The notes under the pieces: model-generated
What the model was told of the DNA's origin: nothing
The model's database searches: none
The model's input: the letters and a program-made list of their open reading frames with translations, nothing else
Position numbers and translations under genes: made by a program
DNA from: Candidatus Obscuribacterales bacterium
Lineage (GTDB): Bacteria > Cyanobacteriota > Vampirovibrionia > Obscuribacterales > Obscuribacteraceae
DNA length: 64,000 bases
Direction: 5' to 3'
Assembly (NCBI GenBank): GCA_019750335.1
Contig: JAIEOQ010000005.1
Location: forward strand, 434,001 to 498,000
Shown here: positions 58,504-64,000 of the stretch, in pieces
Layout: each line of letters starts with the position of its first letter
How positions within the stretch are numbered: the stretch's first letter is position 1

Positions 58504-59454
58504 ATGCAAATGCTAAAACCGAATATTTCGGGAGAGCATAGCTCGAGCAATGCCAAAGCCAACCTCTCTTTTACTAAAATGCAAGCCCTGGGCAATGATT
58601 TCGTGCTTTTAGACGAAGCTGAGCTTGTTTCCGTTTTTACTACTCTAAACGTGAAGTCCGAGGCGGCAACTTTATCGAAGTTAGCTGTTAAATTATGCGA
58701 CCGTCATTTTGGTGTTGGTGCTGACGGCTTGATTATTGTTGGTCAATCAAAGAATGATTGTGATCTGTCTTGGACCTATATCAATAGTGATGGTTCGACT
58801 TCAGCAATGTGCGGAAACGGCATTCGCTGCTTAGCGTTTTGGGCGGTGGAAAAACAGATCGTAAAGAAGAATGAGTTCAACGTATCGACGGCAAAAGGTG
58901 CGGTCGGAATTCTTTATGAAAGTGCGCTTTCAATTCAAAGCGATCTGGGCTTACCCTTGTTAAATCCGGCGATGATACCGGTTGCGGAAGCGAATGCTGA
59001 ACCTGTGGTGCGTAAAGAATTCTCTACCAGTTGCGGCAAAATTTTTATTACGTGTGTTGGTATGGGTAATCCGCATTGTGTCATTTTTAATCCTGCTTTT
59101 TCAGCTGATAGCTATGGGCAAGTTGCTTCCGAGTTGCAAAAAGACGCTTATTTTCCGCAAGGAGTCAATGTCGAGTTTGTTCGCTTGCGTGACTCTCGTT
59201 TTGCCGAAGTCATTGTTTATGAAAGAGGTTGCGGTCTGACTTTGGCTTGTGCCAGCGGTGCTGCCGCAGTGCTGGTGGCTGGTGTGTTGGAAGGCTGTTT
59301 GGAGCGGGAAGCTACGGTTCGCTTGCCGGGAGGCGACTTGCAAATCTCCTGGTCGGGAGAGGACCATCATGTCCGTATTTGCGGACCGGCAAACATTAGC
59401 TTTACAGGCACTGTTGATTTATCGCCGTTTAAGCGAGAATTGTGCCAGCCATGA
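58504..59454 (+). CDS. dapF: Diaminopimelate epimerase
   Basis: TKMQALGNDFVLLDE, NSDGSTSAMCGNGIRC catalytic Cys, ERGCGLTLACASGAAA second Cys. Confidence 0.96.
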   Translation: MQMLKPNISGEHSSSNAKANLSFTKMQALGNDFVLLDEAELVSVFTTLNVKSEAATLSKLAVKLCDRHFGVGADGLIIVGQSKNDCDLSWTYINSDGSTSAMCGNGIRCLAFWAVEKQIVKKNEFNVSTAKGAVGILYESALSIQSDLGLPLLNPAMIPVAEANAEPVVRKEFSTSCGKIFITCVGMGNPHCVIFNPAFSADSYGQVASELQKDAYFPQGVNVEFVRLRDSRFAEVIVYERGCGLTLACASGAAAVLVAGVLEGCLEREATVRLPGGDLQISWSGEDHHVRICGPANISFTGTVDLSPFKRELCQP

Positions 59455-60323
59455 AAGAATATTTGCAAGAACGTGAAACTAGAATCAGAGGACGGCGCCA
59501 AAAGCGCAAGTTGGCACGTGTAGCTCGTGTGCGGCGTCAAATTTTTCGTTATATATTTTTGTCCGCTCTGCTTTTCTTGGGTATTTGCGGTTTTACCAGA
59601 ATTAAATGGTTTCTCAATGATCCGGAAACCGATATTGTGGTTCAAGGCAATCAAGTCGTTCAGGTGGAGCAGGTGCGTGCCGTGCTTCGTCCCTATTTGA
59701 ATCGGCCGTTATATCTTCTTGATCCCAAAGAGATGGAAAATAAGGTCAAGCAGTTGGCTGATGTTCGCTATGCGTTTGTGCGACGTTACTTGGCGCCCCA
59801 CCCGCATTTAGTCGTTAACTTGATGGAAGAGTTTCCCTGGGCTACTTTTGCCAACGACCCGGATACTTTGCCTAGCGCTGTCATATCAGAAACCGGACGA
59901 CTAATTCCTCTTGAGCAATTTCCAGCTGTGCCGCAACCGGGCTTGAAAATATTTGGCAGTTCAGCCACGAAAATGAAACCGGCTGACATTGAAGCCTGGT
60001 CTAATTGGACTAATTATATTACTGCTCAAGTTGGCTCCCAAGTTGACTCTGTTGATTTGCGCAAGCCGGCAGATGTAATTGTGAAAGCCGGAGATTTTTG
60101 TTTGCATATCGGTGCGGCTGATGCATCTCTGACTAAACGTCTCGGGCGCTTAGCTTCAGTTGTGCCGACTGTGACTTCTTTGTCGGATAACATTGAATAT
60201 ATTGATTTGAGTTTGGAAAGCAACGTACCGCTAAAAGTTTCGAAACTACCGCGTAAACCGCGAGTTGAGGACGCCTCCGCGAGCAGTTTACCGATGGCTG
60301 TCGCTAATAAGCAAAGCCTATAA
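59451..60323 (+). CDS. ftsQ: FtsQ/DivIB-like cell division protein (POTRA domain)
   Basis: ATGA overlap with dapF; basic N-term, single TM, VVQGNQVVQVEQVRAVLRPYLNRPLYLLDPKEMENKVKQLADVRYAFVRRYLAPHPHLVVNLMEEFPWA POTRA/FtsQ pattern. Confidence 0.85.
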   Translation: MKEYLQERETRIRGRRQKRKLARVARVRRQIFRYIFLSALLFLGICGFTRIKWFLNDPETDIVVQGNQVVQVEQVRAVLRPYLNRPLYLLDPKEMENKVKQLADVRYAFVRRYLAPHPHLVVNLMEEFPWATFANDPDTLPSAVISETGRLIPLEQFPAVPQPGLKIFGSSATKMKPADIEAWSNWTNYITAQVGSQVDSVDLRKPADVIVKAGDFCLHIGAADASLTKRLGRLASVVPTVTSLSDNIEYIDLSLESNVPLKVSKLPRKPRVEDASASSLPMAVANKQSL

Positions 60324-61115
60324 ATCTTTTTGTGTTTTTATTTTGGCTTGATTCCAAAGTTCGGCAAGCTCATTCTTGCTCAACTCGTTTAAGGGCGCAG
60401 CCGAAATTTCTTCCATGGTTCGATAACGTAATTTGAATTTGTCGACAGCGCGTAGAAGTGATTCTTCAGGGTTCAGGCTGTTCCAGCGCGCTACGTTGAC
60501 TAAGGTAAAAAGTAGATCCCCTAGCTCCATCTCCACTTCGCTTTGACGTTGATCGCTTTCTGGTAGAGCTAAAGCCTCTTTTAATTCAGCTAACTCGCTT
60601 AGTACTTTATCCCAGAGCTCGTCAAAATTTTGCCATTCGAACCCTTGTCCGACAGCCTTTTCTGAAATTTTCAGAGACTTTAAAAGTGCCGGTAAAGTAG
60701 TAGTGATGCCATCCAAGGCGGAGCCGTTCTTCTGTCCTTTCGCTTCCGCTTCTTTGGCTTTGATTGCCTCCCATTGGCTAACAACTTCGCTTGCGGAAGA
60801 GACTTGCGCATCACCAAATACATGAGGGTGGCGTGTAATCATTTTTGCGTTAATTACAGCCGCGATATCGTCAAAGTTATATTGGTTGCTTTCGGAGGCA
60901 ATTTGCGCGTGAAGAGCAATTTGCAATAAAAGATCGCCGAGCTCCTCTTTTAGCTTGTCCGGATCATTTTGATGTATCGCTTCCAATACTTCATAGCTTT
61001 CTTCCAGCAAATAGCGAGCCAGACTCTTGTGATCTTGTTCGCGATCCCAAGGGCAGCCATCCGGTGCGCGTAAGCGCGCTATAGTTTTTATAAAGTCGTC
61101 AACAGGAATTCCCAT
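60318..61115 (-). CDS. mazG: Nucleoside triphosphate pyrophosphohydrolase MazG
   Basis: RLRAPDGCPWDREQDHKSLARYLLEESYEVLEAI, EELGDLLLQIALHAQIA. Confidence 0.96.
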   Translation of the reverse strand: MGIPVDDFIKTIARLRAPDGCPWDREQDHKSLARYLLEESYEVLEAIHQNDPDKLKEELGDLLLQIALHAQIASESNQYNFDDIAAVINAKMITRHPHVFGDAQVSSASEVVSQWEAIKAKEAEAKGQKNGSALDGITTTLPALLKSLKISEKAVGQGFEWQNFDELWDKVLSELAELKEALALPESDQRQSEVEMELGDLLFTLVNVARWNSLNPEESLLRAVDKFKLRYRTMEEISAAPLNELSKNELAELWNQAKIKTQKDL

Positions 61116-61207
61116 TAAGAGAGGCTAACACAAGATTCAGCAATCTGACATTTAGGGCGACTTATTGTTATATTGAGTGTCCCTCATCCTATAGAGAAGG
61201 CCTTTAA

Positions 61208-62599
61208 GTGGATATTTGCGTAATTGGAGCAGGCTATGTCGGGTTGGTAACCAGCTGCAGTCTGGCTCATCTCGGTCATCATGTGATTTTAGTAGAGGCT
61301 GACAAGAACAAGTTGTCTATGTTGGAAAAAGGTAAAACACCTTTTTTCGAACCGGGCGTGGACGAACTTTTACAGAAATATGCCAATGGATCCAATTTGA
61401 TCTTTTCGGGCAGTATCGCCGAAGGCGTGAAGAGGTCCGAAATCATATTTATTGCTGTAGGAACGCCGCCGATGCCGTCCGGCGAACCGGATATGTCTTA
61501 TGTAGTCAAAGTCGCCAAAGAGATTGGTGGCGCTTTGGATACCACACGTAAGCGTATTGTCGTAAATAAATCTACAGTTCCGGTTGGTTCCGGTAACTGG
61601 GTTGAGATGCTTGTAAAACAAGGGCAGCAGTCGGTACAAACTGTCCCGGTGCGTAGCTCAAAAGTTGAATCCCCGTTGGTAACCGTAGCCAGCAATCCGG
61701 AATTCTTGCGCGAAGGCAGTGCTGTTTATGACACTTTTTATCCCGATCGTATTGTAGTCGGAACGGCTGATCCGATGGCGGTCGAAATGATGCGCGAACT
61801 GTATCGTCCGGTAATCGAGCAAACTTTTGAGCCGCCTGCTGGTACGCCGCGACCGAACGGGTTTAGTAACGTGCCTTTCGTTGTCACCGACATAGCCTCG
61901 GCCGAAATGATCAAATATTCCGCCAATGCCTTTTTAGCGATGAAAATAAGCTTTGCCAATGAAATAGCCGGTATTTGCGAAAAAGTTGGAGCTGATGTTT
62001 CTCAAGTGGCGCTAGGGATAGGCTTAGACAAGCGCATTGGCACTCATTTCTTACGAGCGGGCGTTGGTTGGGGCGGCAGTTGTTTCGGCAAAGACGTCAA
62101 TGCTCTGATTGAGGTGGCAAGAGAATATAGTTGTCCGACCCATCTTTTAGAAGCAACTATAAATGTCAATAAAAACCAGCGCCTATGTGCAATCAAAAAG
62201 CTGCAAGAAGAATTGAAGATCATCAAAGGTCGGACCATCGGTTTGCTCGGTCTCTCTTTCAAGCCGGACACCGATGATTTGCGCGATGCTCCAAGCCTTA
62301 CAATTGCTTATCAGTTGCAGAAAATGGGGGCTCAGGTGCGAGCCTACGATCCTGTGAGTATGGATTCTTGCAAGCGTCTTCATCCTGAATTGAACATTCA
62401 TTATTGCCAGAATCTTGAAGAGCTAGCTAGCGGGGCTGATGCTTTAGTTTTAGTCACTGAATGGAATGAGTTTGCTGAAGCAAATTGGAATAGCCTGGCT
62501 CACCAAATGCAATGGCCTCTAATTATTGATGGACGCAATTTCCTTGTTGAATCCGAATTGAGCGAAGCGGGCTTTACTTACCGAGGTATTGGTCAATGA
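61208..62599 (+). CDS. UDP-glucose 6-dehydrogenase
   Basis: [60 protein letters not shown]. Confidence 0.95.
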   Translation: MDICVIGAGYVGLVTSCSLAHLGHHVILVEADKNKLSMLEKGKTPFFEPGVDELLQKYANGSNLIFSGSIAEGVKRSEIIFIAVGTPPMPSGEPDMSYVVKVAKEIGGALDTTRKRIVVNKSTVPVGSGNWVEMLVKQGQQSVQTVPVRSSKVESPLVTVASNPEFLREGSAVYDTFYPDRIVVGTADPMAVEMMRELYRPVIEQTFEPPAGTPRPNGFSNVPFVVTDIASAEMIKYSANAFLAMKISFANEIAGICEKVGADVSQVALGIGLDKRIGTHFLRAGVGWGGSCFGKDVNALIEVAREYSCPTHLLEATINVNKNQRLCAIKKLQEELKIIKGRTIGLLGLSFKPDTDDLRDAPSLTIAYQLQKMGAQVRAYDPVSMDSCKRLHPELNIHYCQNLEELASGADALVLVTEWNEFAEANWNSLAHQMQWPLIIDGRNFLVESELSEAGFTYRGIGQ

Positions 62600-63546
62600 G
62601 AATTTTGATTACCGGTGGTGCGGGTTTTATCGGTTCACACCTCACTGACAGGCTCTTATCTCAAGGACATTACGTGTCCGTGATGGATAATTTGATTACG
62701 GGCAATTACAACAATATTGCTCAGCACAAATCAAATGAGCGTTTCGAATTCATTCATCATAATGTCAGCAATCATATTCATTTGATAAACGATCTTGATT
62801 GGGTCATACATTTTGCCAGCCCGGCAAGCCCAATAGATTATTTGCAGCTACCGATTGAAACTCTTAAAGTAAATTCGCTCGGCACGCACAATACGCTTGG
62901 CTTGGCTGTCGCTAAAAAAGCCAAATATTTTTTAGCGAGCACTTCGGAAGTTTACGGAGATCCGCTTGCTCACCCACAATCGGAAGTTTACTGGGGTAAT
63001 GTGAATCCGATCGGACCGCGAGGAGTTTATGACGAATCGAAGCGGTTCGCTGAAGCAATTACAATGGCGTATCACAAAAAACACGGTTTGGATACACGCA
63101 TAATCCGCATTTTTAATTGCTACGGACCGCGCTTGAGACCTGATGACGGACGCGTTGTTTCATCATTCATTAAGCAAGCGTTGAATAATGAGCCGCTAAC
63201 AATTTTTGGTAAAGGTGAGCAAACAAGAAGCTTTCAATATGTGTCGGATCTGGTAGACGGCATCTGCGGCTTGATGGATGTGAGCTTTCACGAGCCGGTA
63301 AATTTAGGCAATCCTCAAGAAAAAACAGTGCTTGAACTTGCCAAAATAATCAAAGAGCTGACGAATTCAAAATCGGAGATCGTTTATAAGCCGTTGCCGG
63401 TAGACGATCCGCAGCGACGGTTGCCTGATATCAGCCGAGCGCAGCAATTATTTGGCTGGACACCAAAAACAGATTTAAAAACAGGTCTTTTAAAAACGAT
63501 TGAATGGTACCGCAACGAATTACCGAGGCTAGCTGTAACTGGTTGA
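62596..63546 (+). CDS. NAD-dependent epimerase, UDP-glucuronate decarboxylase-like
   Basis: [62 protein letters not shown] overlap with upstream ugd-like gene. Confidence 0.92.
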   Translation: MRILITGGAGFIGSHLTDRLLSQGHYVSVMDNLITGNYNNIAQHKSNERFEFIHHNVSNHIHLINDLDWVIHFASPASPIDYLQLPIETLKVNSLGTHNTLGLAVAKKAKYFLASTSEVYGDPLAHPQSEVYWGNVNPIGPRGVYDESKRFAEAITMAYHKKHGLDTRIIRIFNCYGPRLRPDDGRVVSSFIKQALNNEPLTIFGKGEQTRSFQYVSDLVDGICGLMDVSFHEPVNLGNPQEKTVLELAKIIKELTNSKSEIVYKPLPVDDPQRRLPDISRAQQLFGWTPKTDLKTGLLKTIEWYRNELPRLAVTG

Positions 63547-64000
63547 AGAATATTTTGCTTGCAGCTTCGTTTGTGTGTGTGCAGCTTTTGCCTGCATATT
63601 CGCAGCCGGTTGAAACTTCGTCTTCGCAGCGCAAATTAATGCCGGCAACGCCGCACTATGATAAGTCTGTTCCGACTGTAAATGCGCCGGTTGTTCCTTC
63701 CGAGCCTATTTTTGCTCTTGCCGCTCCGGGCTGGCAGGATGCCTATACAGTAACCGTATTTGCTGCCGCTCCTGGCGAAGCAATATTGACCGCTGACGGT
63801 AAAGAGGTCGAGGAAGTCGGGGATGAACCAGCGGACATCCTTAGAGAATACGGCTGCATAAAAGCGATTTGTCGAGTGTTTCGTAAAGGGCGAAGCATCT
63901 GTTCGGTGAATGAATATATTTTTGCTTCGCCCCAAGGTGCTTACGGTGCTTATTCTGTAATGCGCCAAGGTGCGTCTACTGTTGTAATTCGCGGTGATGC
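63543..64000 (+). CDS. Hypothetical exported protein, 3' truncated by window edge
   Basis: TTG start overlapping the previous stop (TTGA); [24 protein letters not shown] signal peptide; [26 protein letters not shown]...[18 protein letters not shown] is reminiscent of DUF6599-type proteins. Confidence 0.6.
   Translation, partial: MKNILLAASFVCVQLLPAYSQPVETSSSQRKLMPATPHYDKSVPTVNAPVVPSEPIFALAAPGWQDAYTVTVFAAAPGEAILTADGKEVEEVGDEPADILREYGCIKAICRVFRKGRSICSVNEYIFASPQGAYGAYSVMRQGASTVVIRGD

Overview
This 64 kb bacterial chromosomal window is densely coding and almost entirely chromosomal in character. I see no rRNA operon, no CRISPR array, no prophage and no intact IS element. The gene content (TF-ClpP-ClpX-Lon, RimP-NusA-YlxR-IF2-RbfA-TruB, and an RsmH/FtsL/FtsI/MurJ/kinase cluster, mixed with many lineage-specific hypotheticals) would fit a non-photosynthetic cyanobacterial relative (Melainabacteria/Vampirovibrionia-like). 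That placement is inference only. Recognisable loci include nadD-alr, two HU genes, a tRNA-Gly(GCC), tig-clpP-clpX-lon, a three-gene coiled-coil operon, an aminotransferase/aldehyde dehydrogenase/acyl-CoA dehydrogenase operon, dodecin, upp, dxr, thrS, mnmE, cysD-cysNC, ybeY-dgkA, a FecCD-type ABC transporter, a cysteine desulfurase-TPR-thioredoxin-like operon, a 5'-nucleotidase, dapF-ftsQ, mazG and ugd-uxs. The items most worth a second look are: (1) an operon of three large coiled-coil proteins of unknown function behind lon; (2) a Zn-ribbon transposase-like protein that appears to have lost the DDE core and gained a DprA-like winged helix, next to a 40-bp palindrome; (3) a tandem array of CGCG-GAAA-CGCG mini-hairpins that appears to have grown out of a Rho-independent terminator; (4) a ylxR gene absent from the ORF track that has no ATG/GTG/TTG codon upstream of its conserved motif; (5) a Ser/Thr kinase fused transcriptionally to murJ. 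All family calls come from reading the translations by eye; no searches were run.
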